Shown piece after piece: positions 9,222 to 17,680 of a stretch of 64,000 bases of DNA (positions within the stretch are counted from its first letter, which is position 1; every line of letters begins with the position of its first letter). The stretch is from JAENVU01 sp046598395. Lineage in GTDB: Bacteria; Actinomycetota; Acidimicrobiia; IMCC26256; JAENVU01. The position numbers and the translations under genes are program-made. The notes under the pieces were generated by a model. That model was not told where the DNA came from. It saw only the letters and a list, made by a program, of their open reading frames with translations, and did not search any database. The stretch is from positions 1 to 64,000 of the forward strand of contig JBKJIQ010000006.1 of the NCBI GenBank assembly GCA_046598395.1. Reading direction: 5' to 3'.

Positions 9222-9265
9222 TGCCGTCGTCCCTGAGTACGACCCTGCGTTGGGAGCAACCATGA
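9221..9265 (+). CDS. 14-residue mini-ORF linking permease and histidine kinase genes
   Basis: The ATG at 9221 shares its A with the permease TGA (TGATG), and the TGA at 9263-9265 overlaps the kinase ATG at 9262. The predicted peptide is MPSSLSTTLRWEQP, with no similarity I can name. The arrangement copies that of the mini-ORF at 3540-3635 in the same operon. A role in re-initiation or coupled translation is inferred from geometry only. Confidence 0.35.
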   Translation: MPSSLSTTLRWEQP

Positions 9266-11412
9266 CCCGAATCGACGCCCCACTCGAGATCACGAGTCTC
9301 CGCGACGGCCCCTCCGACGCGCCACGGTCGGCCGGTGTCGCGCTCCCCGCGCGTCTGGGCGCGCTCGTCGCCGCCTCCGGAGCGATCGTCGCTGCGGTCG
9401 CCGCCGACGCCACCCGACTCGGCCCGGGGCGCTTCGTGCTGCTCGCGGTCTCGCTCACGTGGTGCGTGGGCGCGTTCGTGACCAGCCTCGAACGACCCAA
9501 CGAGCCATTGGCCGCGCTGATGACCCTCATCGGCAGCGCCATCGCGCTCGCGATGCTCGGGTCCGCCGAACTCGCGAACCATCCGTATTACGACCTGGTC
9601 GCACTCGCACGCGTCGTAGGGATTGCGGCGCTCCCGCCCCTTGGCCTCCACCTCCTGCTCGGTCTCCCGCATGGGCGCCTCGACAGTCGGACACGACGAG
9701 CATGGGTCATGGCGGTCGATGCGGCCGCGATCGGACTTGCGACGTGGCTCTTCATCGATCGGCCCGCACTCCCACTCGCCGGAATCCTGACGCTTTCGGG
9801 TGCCGCCCTCTTGATCGGAGTGGTCGGTTACGTGGGCCGATGCCAGCGGGCTCGCACGCAGGCCGCGCGGGCGCGGTTGCAGTGGCCGGCCTGGGGCGTG
9901 ATCAGCGCCGCGGGCATCACGACTGGTGCGATCGTGTTCAGCGCGCTCGTCCATTGGCCATCGTCGCTGCTCGCAATCGCCGTGATCTCGACCAGCCTGG
10001 TCCCCTTCTCATTGACCCTGGGCGCCAACCGCGCGGTTGCGGTTCGAATCGACCACCTCCTCGTGCTCACGATCACGTTCGGTGGGCTCGCCGCATTGAT
10101 CGGCGCAGTTTCGCTGGCGGTGCTCGTTGCGTTCGGCCGGTCACTCGACGCGGGCGAGCGCAGCGTCCTCGGGCTTTCGATCGCGGGTGCCACGACGGCC
10201 GCGCTCCTCTGGGTACCGGCACGCGAACGGCTCCAGAGTTACGCCAACCGCCGCGTGTACGGCGAGCAGCACGCGCCCGACGAGGTCATCCGCACCTTCG
10301 GCAGCCGCCTCACGCGCGCCCTTCCCCTCGACGAGTTGCTCCTGCAGCTCGCGGAATCGCTGAAGAAGACCATGGATCTCGAGCTCGCTGAGGTATGGAC
10401 CCGTAGCGGCGGCCAGCTCGAGCGTGCGGTTGCGGTCCCCGATCGCGGTCGGGCCACGGTCGACATCGCGAACGAAGAGGAGACCGTGCTCGCGCGTGCC
10501 GGGGTATCGGGTCCGGCGTGGATCCGCGTATGGCTCCCGTCATTTCTCGGTGCCAGCGAACCCGGCGATGAACCGCCCATCCGGGTCGCACCGATCACCA
10601 ACGCGGGCGAGCTGCTCGGAGTCATCGTGGTCCGGCGGGCCCACGGCGACACCGCGTTCCAGGAAGCGGACGACCAAGCCCTCACCGAGTTGGCCCGCCA
10701 GGTCGGTCTCGCGCTGCACAATCTCAAGCTCGACTCCGCGCTCCAGGATTCGCTCGACGAAGTGCGGCGCCAAGCCGACGAGTTACGGCGCTCCCGGGCC
10801 CGCATCGTTGCCGCCACCGACCACGAACGGCGACGCATCGAACGTGATCTGCACGACGGAGCGCAACAGCACCTCGTCGCCCTAGCCGTCAGTACGCGGC
10901 TCGCCCGCCAACTCGCCGACTCGGATCCCGACGCCACCAAGGAAATGCTCGACCAAATCGCGTCCGACCTCCAGGACGCCGTGCAGGAACTGCGCAACCT
11001 CGCGCACGGCATCTACCCGCCGTTGCTCATGGACCGCGGTCTGCCCGACGCCCTGCGCGCCGCAGCCAACCGCGCCACACTCCCCACCGAGGTGGACGCC
11101 GAAGGCATCGGCCGCTACCCCCAGCAGGTGGAGGCGGCCATCTACTTCTGCTGCCTCGAGGCCCTCCAGAACGCAGGCAAGCATGCAGGAGTTGGCGCGA
11201 CGATCACAATCCGACTTCGCGAGGACCAGGGTGCCTTGCTGTTCGACGTCACCGATAGCGGCGCCGGGTTCGACCCCGCAAGCGGCGCGGCATCCGGTCA
11301 CGGATTCGTGAACATGGCCGACCGGGTCGGGGCATTCGGCGGGTCGGTGCGGGTCGACTCGGCCCTCGGTCGGGGTACGAGCATCGTCGGCCGCGTTCCA
11401 CTCAACGGGTGA
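9262..11412 (+). CDS. NarL/LiaS-type membrane sensor histidine kinase
   Basis: 716 residues. About eight hydrophobic segments occupy residues 25-325, so the sensor is membrane-embedded. A GAF-like domain follows (about 350-490), then a coiled stretch, the HisKA_3 dimerisation box with H531 in IERDLHDGAQQHLVAL, and a HATPase_c domain with N-box ALQNAGKHA and G-boxes GAGFD and GHGFVNMADR. This class phosphorylates NarL-type response regulators. Likely targets are the convergent regulators at 11435 and 11904 and the receiver-cyclase at 2212. The ATG at 9262 is preceded by GGGAG. Its position after the ABC permeases suggests that it senses the transporter or its substrate. Confidence 0.93.
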   Translation: MTRIDAPLEITSLRDGPSDAPRSAGVALPARLGALVAASGAIVAAVAADATRLGPGRFVLLAVSLTWCVGAFVTSLERPNEPLAALMTLIGSAIALAMLGSAELANHPYYDLVALARVVGIAALPPLGLHLLLGLPHGRLDSRTRRAWVMAVDAAAIGLATWLFIDRPALPLAGILTLSGAALLIGVVGYVGRCQRARTQAARARLQWPAWGVISAAGITTGAIVFSALVHWPSSLLAIAVISTSLVPFSLTLGANRAVAVRIDHLLVLTITFGGLAALIGAVSLAVLVAFGRSLDAGERSVLGLSIAGATTAALLWVPARERLQSYANRRVYGEQHAPDEVIRTFGSRLTRALPLDELLLQLAESLKKTMDLELAEVWTRSGGQLERAVAVPDRGRATVDIANEEETVLARAGVSGPAWIRVWLPSFLGASEPGDEPPIRVAPITNAGELLGVIVVRRAHGDTAFQEADDQALTELARQVGLALHNLKLDSALQDSLDEVRRQADELRRSRARIVAATDHERRRIERDLHDGAQQHLVALAVSTRLARQLADSDPDATKEMLDQIASDLQDAVQELRNLAHGIYPPLLMDRGLPDALRAAANRATLPTEVDAEGIGRYPQQVEAAIYFCCLEALQNAGKHAGVGATITIRLREDQGALLFDVTDSGAGFDPASGAASGHGFVNMADRVGAFGGSVRVDSALGRGTSIVGRVPLNG

Positions 11413-11434
11413 TGCGCCGAATCCGTCGAGCGGG

Positions 11435-11809
11435 TCAGTCGAGTGAGCGGTTGGCCCAGAGATCGACGACAGTTGCCGGCTCGAACTGTTCCTTGTTCAC
11501 GTACCCGGCCGCGCCACAGGATCCCGCCGAGGCGGGGAGGTCGTCGGCCCGATACGTGGAGAGCAACAGCACGATGGCGCCGGGGTGCGCCTCGGTGATC
11601 TGGCGCGTTGCCTCGATACCGCTGATTCCCGGAAGGTTGATATCCATGAGCACCAGGCCGGGCGCGAGCGCCTCGAACTGCTCGACGGCTTCTTCGCCGG
11701 TGATCGCCTCGCCCACGACCTCGAATCCCGGTGTGGCCGTGACGACCATGCGCGCGGCTCGACGGAACGGGACCTGGTCGTCGACGATGAGTACGGGGAC
11801 TGCGGACAC
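11435..11809 (-). CDS. Receiver-only response regulator
   Basis: 124 residues from the GTG at 11807-11809, preceded by GAGG. It is a bare receiver domain: acidic D10/D11, phospho-acceptor D56 in LVLMDINLPG, a conserved serine/threonine after LLLST and a lysine in YVNKEQF. There is no output domain. Such proteins act as phosphate sinks, CheY-like interaction partners or relays. The frame is open upstream to 12085, but that part is antisense to the HTH end of the next regulator. It lies convergent to the histidine kinase gene (22-bp gap) and downstream of the NarL-type regulator on the same strand. GTG at about 11836 is an alternative start. Confidence 0.82.
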   Translation of the reverse strand: MSAVPVLIVDDQVPFRRAARMVVTATPGFEVVGEAITGEEAVEQFEALAPGLVLMDINLPGISGIEATRQITEAHPGAIVLLLSTYRADDLPASAGSCGAAGYVNKEQFEPATVVDLWANRSLD

Positions 11810-11903
11810 CCCACCATCCTCGCGCCCTTCGCTCACGGCGGGAACCCTGGGGGCCGGTTGCTCCGAGGGGGTGCCAGCATCCCCTCGGGTACCGACGGTG
11901 AGG

Positions 11904-12566
11904 TCACGACCGCTCCGAGAGGTGCAACAGGACCGCCTTGACCCGGCGGTGGACGTCGGGCTCTTCCGAGACTCCCAGTTTCGAAAAGAGGGCGTTGATG
12001 TGCTTCTCGACCGCCCGCTCCGAAAGGCCGAGCGCAACCGCGATCCCGGAGTTGTTGCGACCGAGGGCCATCTCGCCGAGCACATCGCTTTCGCGCGGGG
12101 TCAGAAAATCGAGCGGCGACTGGTGGCGGGCACGCGCCGACACCAATGCGTCGACAACTCTGGGGTCGATCACCGAACCGCCGTTGGCCACCGCCTCGAT
12201 CGCATGCATCAACACCTCGATGTCCCCGACCCGCTCCTTCAACAAGTAGGCGCGCCGATCCGACCCCGCCTCGAGCAGCGCGAGCGCATACCCGGGTTCC
12301 ACGTACTGGCTCAGCACCACCACACCGATCTCGGGATACTCGTCCCGCAGCCGGTTGGCGGCCCGGACACCCTCGTCGGTGCCGGTTGGCGGCATGCGAA
12401 TATCCGTGACCACCACATCGGGGTGCTCGGACTCGACCCCGGCCAACAATGCGTCGTAGTCCTCGAACGCGCCGACGACCTCGATCTGAGGCTGAGCCTC
12501 CAGCAGTCGGACGACGGCCTCTCGCACGAGATAGTTGTCCTCGGCCACCACGACCCTGATCACCAT
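11904..12566 (-). CDS. NarL/FixJ-type response regulator
   Basis: 220 residues. The receiver domain (1-120) has D55 in VVTDIRMPPTGTDEG, and the LuxR-type helix-turn-helix (about 150-210) has LTPRESDVLGEMALG and the recognition-helix signature LSERAVEKHINALFSKLG. It is the best candidate for the DNA-binding partner of the kinase at 9262. Its receiver and linker align closely with the receiver-cyclase at 2212, so the two are paralogs. The ATG at 12564-12566 starts the fold. TAGTCT lies 7 bases before it with no ribosome-binding site, which fits a leaderless transcript. Confidence 0.93.
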   Translation of the reverse strand: MVIRVVVAEDNYLVREAVVRLLEAQPQIEVVGAFEDYDALLAGVESEHPDVVVTDIRMPPTGTDEGVRAANRLRDEYPEIGVVVLSQYVEPGYALALLEAGSDRRAYLLKERVGDIEVLMHAIEAVANGGSVIDPRVVDALVSARARHQSPLDFLTPRESDVLGEMALGRNNSGIAVALGLSERAVEKHINALFSKLGVSEEPDVHRRVKAVLLHLSERS

Positions 12567-12640
12567 GACCGCGAGACTACGACGGGCCAGAATGCAACCG
12601 TGATGATCCCCGAGCCGAAGCCAACCCGCACCCACAGCCG

Positions 12641-14062
12641 ATGAGCCAGTACGACGGCGTTGTGGTCGGCGCCGGTCCGAACGGACTCGTCGCTGCCATC
12701 ACGCTCGCCCGCGCGGGCTGGAAGGTGCTCCTGCTCGAGGCGGGATCCACGATCGGCGGCGGGATGCGATCCGCGCAACTCACCCGGCCGGGATTCACCC
12801 ACGACATCTGCTCCACCGTCCAGGCCCTCGGCGTGGCCTCCCCGGCGTTCGCCGACCTTCCGCTCGCGGAGCACGGCGTCGAGTGGTGTCATCCGGAGTT
12901 CCCGCTCGCCCACCCGCTCGACCACGGACGCGCTGCGGTCCTGCACCGAGGCGTCGTCGACACCACCCAAGACTTCACACCGAAGGACGCTCGCCGATAC
13001 AAACGGCTCATGACTCCCCTCGTCGAGCATGCGAGCCCGCTCGTCGAAACCTTCCTCGCTCCACTCCAAGTTCCACACGCACCGATCGCGGCCGCGGCGT
13101 TCGGACGGCGCGCCATTCGCAGTGCCCACGCGCTGGCACGATCCCAGTTCGACGGTGACGAACCTCGCGCGCTGCTCGCGGGTCTCGCCGCCCACGCGAT
13201 TCAGCCGCTCACGAATACGGGCACCGCCGGGTACGGATTGTTTCTCGGCCTCCTTGCGCACGCGAGTGGATGGCCCGTGGCGCGCGGTGGCAGCCAGCAA
13301 CTCGCCGACGCGCTCGGCGCGATCTTCCTGAGTCTTGGCGGCGAGATCGTGACCGACCACGAGGTCACGGACCTTCGTCAGCTCCCACCGGCGCGCGCCA
13401 CATTGCTCGACGTCACCCCCCGCCAAGCGCTACAGATCACGGGCGACGGCTTCACCGGCCGCTATCGCCGGGGGCTCGCGAAGTTCCGTTACGGTCCGGG
13501 CGTCTTCAAGGTCGACTGGGCGCTCAGTGGCCCAATCCCCTGGACCAACGCCGACGTGCGGAACTCCGGCACCGTTCACCTCGGCGGCCGGCTGGAGGAG
13601 ATCACCACCGCCGAGGCCGAAGTCGCCGCCGGCGGGCATCCGGATCGCCCGTATGTCATCGTCGTCCAACCGAGCGTGATGGACCGGAGCCGCGCCCCCG
13701 CCGGCGCGCACGTGGCGTGGGCCTACTGCCACGTGCCGAACGGTTCCACACTCGACCAGACCGACGTGATCGAACGGCAGATCGAACGCTTCGCCCCGGG
13801 CTTTCGCGATGTCGTTTCTGACCGACACACGATGACTACCGCCGCGATGGAAACCCACAACGCCAACTATGTGGGGGGCGACATCAACGGTGGCGCAGCC
13901 GACCTCCGCCAACTGTTCACTCGACCAGTCGCGTCAACCCACCCCTGGGCCACACCCATCCCCGGCCTGTACCTGTGTTCGGCCTCCACGCCACCGGGCG
14001 GCGGAGTCCACGGCATGTGCGGCCTCCACGCGGCACGCCTCGCGCTCGCCCGCAATTACTAA
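12641..14062 (+). CDS. Phytoene desaturase-like FAD-dependent oxidoreductase
   Basis: 473 residues. The N-terminus has the FAD-binding Rossmann motif GAGPNGLVAAITLARAG followed by LLLEAGSTIGGGMR, and the C-terminus has LCSASTPPGGGVHGMCG, the second FAD contact of the CrtI/amine-oxidase superfamily. The central part fits the NAD(P)/FAD-dependent group found in many actinobacteria, whose substrates are mostly unknown. There are no carotenoid genes nearby, so a role in carotenoid synthesis is not supported. No clear ribosome-binding site precedes the ATG at 12641, and the gap to the divergent regulator gene is only 74 bp. Confidence 0.88.
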   Translation: MSQYDGVVVGAGPNGLVAAITLARAGWKVLLLEAGSTIGGGMRSAQLTRPGFTHDICSTVQALGVASPAFADLPLAEHGVEWCHPEFPLAHPLDHGRAAVLHRGVVDTTQDFTPKDARRYKRLMTPLVEHASPLVETFLAPLQVPHAPIAAAAFGRRAIRSAHALARSQFDGDEPRALLAGLAAHAIQPLTNTGTAGYGLFLGLLAHASGWPVARGGSQQLADALGAIFLSLGGEIVTDHEVTDLRQLPPARATLLDVTPRQALQITGDGFTGRYRRGLAKFRYGPGVFKVDWALSGPIPWTNADVRNSGTVHLGGRLEEITTAEAEVAAGGHPDRPYVIVVQPSVMDRSRAPAGAHVAWAYCHVPNGSTLDQTDVIERQIERFAPGFRDVVSDRHTMTTAAMETHNANYVGGDINGGAADLRQLFTRPVASTHPWATPIPGLYLCSASTPPGGGVHGMCGLHAARLALARNY

Positions 14063-14233
14063 GCGACCCACCAGGAGTTCGTGGTCTCACCTTCGTCGGA
14101 GCCTCATCTCCCTGATCCCGAGTTCGATCTCGATGACCTTGGCGAAGAGGAAGTCAGCGTGACGAGTGACACGGTGCGTGCGCGGGATCGTCCTCGTAGC
14201 CTGCGCGTTTTCCGATGGTTCAGGAGTTCTTTG

Positions 14234-16405
14234 ATGCAGAAACTCGCGCGCGCCTGCTATCACCGCCGTCGCAGCGTTCTCGCCGCGTGGATCGTCCTGC
14301 TCGTCGGGCTCTCGGTGGCCGCATCGAGCAATGGCGGCGTGTTCAAGGTGCAGTTCGGTCTGCCCGGCTCGGAGAGTGCGCGTGCGTTCAAGATCCTGAA
14401 GGATCAAGGGTTCGAACAGCGCGCCGGAGTCCAGGCCCGGATCGTCTTCACGGATGCGACGGGGATCACACAACCTCAGGTGCAAACCACAATGGAGACG
14501 CTCTTCGGGAAGATCACGAAGCACGTGCCGGGCACGCAGATCGTGAGCCCGTACGACGAGGCTCGTCTCATTTCGCGCGACCGCACGGTCGCGTACGCCG
14601 AGCTCGATTTCACCGATCGGAACACGGCGGCGTATCAGGCAGCAGCCACCACCATCCGCGACCTACGCGACGAGGTGAAGGTGTCCGGGCTCCAGATCGA
14701 GCTCGGCAACGAGATCTTCAAGGAGGAAGCATTCGGGAGCGAGGTCATCGGTCTCATCCTCGCCACGATCATCCTGCTGGTCGCGTTCGGGTCGCTCCTC
14801 GCCGCGGGTTTGCCGATCGCGACCGCGTTGGCCGGCATCGGCTGTGGTGTCGCGATCGTCAAGTTGGTCGCGAACGTCTTCAACATGCCGGACTTCACCA
14901 CGCAGGCGGTGCTGATGATCTCCATCGGTGTGGGGATCGACTACGCGCTGTTCATCGTCACCCGCTATCGAGAGGTCTTGGCCACCGGTCGCGACCCGGA
15001 GACCGCAGTCGTCACCGCGCTCGACACCGCAGGTCGCGCCGTTTTGTTCGCGGGATCCACGGTGGTGATCGCGCTCCTCGGGCTCTTGATTCTCAACACC
15101 GAGACGTTCCGTGGTGTCGCGGTCGGTACGACCATCGGGGTACTGCTGACCATGTTGGGATCAGTGACGCTCCTCCCCGCACTCCTCGGATTCGTCGGCC
15201 GCAACATCGACCGGTTCGGGCTCCCCCACCGCCAACGCGCGACGGACCGACCGCCGTTCTGGAACCGTTGGGCGCAGGCGATTCAGCGTCGCCCCTGGCC
15301 TGCCTTCGTAGGCACGCTGGCGATACTGCTCCTGGTGGCCTCACCGATCGTGTCCATGCGTCTCGGCTTCGGCGACGACGGCAACGCGCCTACCTCCGCC
15401 ACCACTCGTAAGGCGTACGACCTGCTCGCCAAAGGTTTCGGGCCCGGTTTCAACGGACCGTTGCTCCTCGCGGCCGAGACCCCCGGAGGCCAATCGGACC
15501 TCGGAACGCTCGACGAGCTCTCGCAGCAACTGCGTCGCGTTCCCGGCGTCGCCTTCGCCACTGCGCCCATTCCCAACGCCGCGCGCACCGCCGCGATCAT
15601 GCAAGTGATCCCGACAACCTCGCCGCAAGACGTGCGGACCGACGATCTGGTCGACCGCTTGCGCACCACGGTGATCCCGAACGCGCTGAAGGGCACGGAC
15701 GTCAATGTTGCGGTCGGCGGGTTCTCCGGCATCGTCGCCGACTTCGCGGCGTACACGACGCGCATGCTGCCCGTGGTCGTCGGGCTCGTCTTACTGATGT
15801 CGTTCCTGTTGCTGATGGTGGTGTTCCGCAGTCTGCTGGTACCGCTCAAGGCAGTCATCATGAACCTGTTGTCGGTCGGTGCCGCGTACGGTGTGATGGT
15901 CGCGATCTTCCAGTGGGGTTGGGGCGCGAGCGTGATCGGGGTCGGCAAGAACGGGCCCATCGAAGCGTGGGGACCGCTCATGCTCTTTGCCGTCGTCTTC
16001 GGACTCTCGATGGATTACGAGGTTTTCCTCCTCTCGCGGATCAAAGAGGAGTACGACCGCACCGGTAACAACGCGACTGCCGTCGCCGATGGCCTAGCGG
16101 CAACGGCGCGCGTGATTACCGCGGCCGCTGCGATCATGGTGTGCGTGTTCGGTGCGTTCGCCCTCGGGCCGGATCGCGCGCTCAAGATGTTTGGCATCGG
16201 CATGGCCGTCGCCGTGTTCGTCGACGCAACGATTGTGCGGCTCATCCTCGTGCCCGCGACGATGGAACTCCTCGGCGATCGCAACTGGTGGTTGCCGGGT
16301 TGGCTCGACCGGATCCTTCCTCGTTTCCACATCGAAGGTCACCCCGATCTCGACGCCGAGTTGGCGGAACTCATCACCAAGGAGTCGTCCCCAACGTCGC
16401 CCTAA
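14234..16405 (+). CDS. MMPL-family RND transporter
   Basis: 723 residues from the ATG at 14234, preceded by AGGAG at a 7-base spacing. Two homologous halves each have one leading helix, a porter domain and a block of five helices. SIGVGIDYALFIVTRYRE and GLSMDYEVFLLSRIKEE are the paired MMPL signatures, whose aspartates carry protons. MMPL proteins export lipids or siderophore-like compounds, or remove drugs, using the proton gradient. The frame is open back to a GTG at 14081 that also follows AGGAG, but only 3 bases away. That would add 51 acidic residues before the first helix and is a possible longer form. The P460-like lipoprotein gene lies 293 bp downstream. Confidence 0.93.
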   Translation: MQKLARACYHRRRSVLAAWIVLLVGLSVAASSNGGVFKVQFGLPGSESARAFKILKDQGFEQRAGVQARIVFTDATGITQPQVQTTMETLFGKITKHVPGTQIVSPYDEARLISRDRTVAYAELDFTDRNTAAYQAAATTIRDLRDEVKVSGLQIELGNEIFKEEAFGSEVIGLILATIILLVAFGSLLAAGLPIATALAGIGCGVAIVKLVANVFNMPDFTTQAVLMISIGVGIDYALFIVTRYREVLATGRDPETAVVTALDTAGRAVLFAGSTVVIALLGLLILNTETFRGVAVGTTIGVLLTMLGSVTLLPALLGFVGRNIDRFGLPHRQRATDRPPFWNRWAQAIQRRPWPAFVGTLAILLLVASPIVSMRLGFGDDGNAPTSATTRKAYDLLAKGFGPGFNGPLLLAAETPGGQSDLGTLDELSQQLRRVPGVAFATAPIPNAARTAAIMQVIPTTSPQDVRTDDLVDRLRTTVIPNALKGTDVNVAVGGFSGIVADFAAYTTRMLPVVVGLVLLMSFLLLMVVFRSLLVPLKAVIMNLLSVGAAYGVMVAIFQWGWGASVIGVGKNGPIEAWGPLMLFAVVFGLSMDYEVFLLSRIKEEYDRTGNNATAVADGLAATARVITAAAAIMVCVFGAFALGPDRALKMFGIGMAVAVFVDATIVRLILVPATMELLGDRNWWLPGWLDRILPRFHIEGHPDLDAELAELITKESSPTSP

Positions 16406-16698
16406 CCTCCGCTCCGTTTGTCGAGTAAGTGGCGCGAGCAGCGCACAATCCGACAAGCGCTGCGTTCGGTGGATCGAGCCTCAGCCGGCAGTCGCCGCGC
16501 TTTCGAACGGCGGCAGTCCCAATCGCGCCCGCACCTCCGGGCGGCGTAGTGGCGGCGACGACTTCGGCGGTTGACGGACGGCTCGAGGCCGCGGAGTTCC
16601 GTGATGTTTCGGCCCATGACGCGAGGGCTAGAACGCGCGCACCCCCACTACGCTCCCGGGCGGCGCGTACCTGCACGCGACCACGACAGGAGTTTCCG
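16406..16698. other. Intergenic region before the P460-like gene
   Basis: 293 bp with no convincing coding frame. It should hold the terminator of the MMPL gene and the promoter of the lipoprotein gene. I saw no tRNA, riboswitch or strong hairpin; the overlapping open frames have no domain content. Confidence 0.5.
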
Positions 16699-17283
16699 AT
16701 GCGCGCGTCTCCCCGTTCCCCCTGGTATGCACTCGGCGCGCTCACACTTGCGATTTTCGTCTTCATCGGGGGTTGTGGATCGGACAGCACGAGAGCCACG
16801 ACGAAAGCGGCAGCCACGCCGAAGCCTCCGGAAGACTTCGTGATGCAGGCAACCGACTTCACCAATCTGCAGGACATGACGGCGGTGCGCGGCTTCTTCG
16901 TCGACAACAAGCTGGGCCACCTCGAGGAGGCCGTCGCCATGGCCACCGCGAACAAAGGCGGCGAGTATCCCGTGGGGACCATCCTCCAGCTCGTGCCCCA
17001 AGAAGCGATGATCAAGCGACACCCAGGCTTCAACCCGAAGACCAAGGACTGGGAGTTCTTCTTCCTCACCACTGACGCCACCGGAACCAAGATCGAGGTG
17101 CGCGGCGCGGAGAAGGTGGTGAACCGGTTCGGCGGGAACTGTGCCAGTTGCCACGCGCTCGCGAAGAGCAAGTTCGACTTCGTCTGCGAGAAGGATCACG
17201 GCTGCGAACCACTCCCGATCGGCGATGCAGTCATCCAAGGCATCCAAGCAGCCGACAACCGACCGCGTACCAACAAGAACTGA
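16699..17283 (+). CDS. Cytochrome P460-like c-heme lipoprotein
   Basis: 194 residues from the ATG at 16699, with CAGGAG 6 bases upstream. The N-terminus is a lipoprotein signal: a basic start, the hydrophobic stretch ALGALTLAIFVFI and a lipobox IGGC with C26 as the modified cysteine. A low-complexity linker follows. The mature domain has GEYPVGTILQLV, a middle WEFFFLTT segment and a C-terminal heme-c attachment site C148-A-S-C151-H152 followed by FDFVCEKDHGC. This order matches the cytochrome P460 family, whose known members oxidise hydroxylamine or detoxify NO. Anchoring outside the membrane is inferred from the signal. No other electron-transfer gene is close, so its partner is unknown. A strong terminator follows. 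Confidence 0.82.
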   Translation: MRASPRSPWYALGALTLAIFVFIGGCGSDSTRATTKAAATPKPPEDFVMQATDFTNLQDMTAVRGFFVDNKLGHLEEAVAMATANKGGEYPVGTILQLVPQEAMIKRHPGFNPKTKDWEFFFLTTDATGTKIEVRGAEKVVNRFGGNCASCHALAKSKFDFVCEKDHGCEPLPIGDAVIQGIQAADNRPRTNKN

Positions 17284-17300
17284 GATCGAGCCAAGACGCG

Positions 17301-17331
17301 ACGAGGGGCCGCCATGATGGCGGCCCCTCGT
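17301..17331 (+). terminator. Rho-independent-type terminator hairpin
   Basis: A perfect 13-bp stem (ACGAGGGGCCGCC, 17301-17313) pairs with 17319-17331 around the loop ATGAT. It lies 17 bp after the P460-like gene and 19 bp before the end of the convergent glnB gene, so it can serve both strands. There is no long T-run. Confidence 0.85.
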
Positions 17332-17350
17332 GTGTGACTCCTCGGATGCG

Positions 17351-17680
17351 CTACGACGCCGGTGTCGTGACCTCCGAGACTCGATACATCTGCACCACAT
17401 CGCTCACCGCGACGAGGCCGTCGCCGACCTGGCCGGTTGACGCGCCACCGACGATGGCGCGAACGGCCGCCTCAACTTCGTCGTCCTCGACGAAGACGAT
17501 GATCAACAACTTGTGGTTGACCAACATCTCGTAGGTGTTGCCCCGGTACTCGCCCATCCGGCTGAGCTGACCGTGACCCCGCACATCGCTCATCGTGAAC
17601 CCCGAGAATCCGGAGGATTCGAGCGTGGAGGCAACTTGGCCGAGTCGCTCGGGACGGATGATGCCTTCGACTCGCTTCAT
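17351..17680 (-). CDS. glnB: P-II family nitrogen regulatory protein
   Basis: 109 residues. MKRVEGIIRPERLGQVASTLESSGFSG matches the P-II N-terminus, followed by a T-loop region (HGQLSRMGEYRGNTYEM) with two tyrosines that could be modified, then IIVFVEDDEVEAAVRAIV and the C-terminal signature TGQVGDGLVAVSDV. P-II trimers bind ATP/ADP and 2-oxoglutarate and plug the ammonium channel. The ATG overlaps the stop of the ammonium transporter gene (ATGA, 17677-17680), so the two are co-translated. Family and context agree. The symbol glnB or glnK cannot be separated by sequence alone; pairing with amt favours a GlnK role. Confidence 0.9.
   Translation of the reverse strand: MKRVEGIIRPERLGQVASTLESSGFSGFTMSDVRGHGQLSRMGEYRGNTYEMLVNHKLLIIVFVEDDEVEAAVRAIVGGASTGQVGDGLVAVSDVVQMYRVSEVTTPAS

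Noticed and set aside
14081..14233. Extended start of the MMPL gene, GTG at 14081
   Set aside because: Its AGGAG is only 3 bases away, while the ATG at 14234 has AGGAG at 7 bases and starts with the usual basic segment; the long form is kept only as an alternative.
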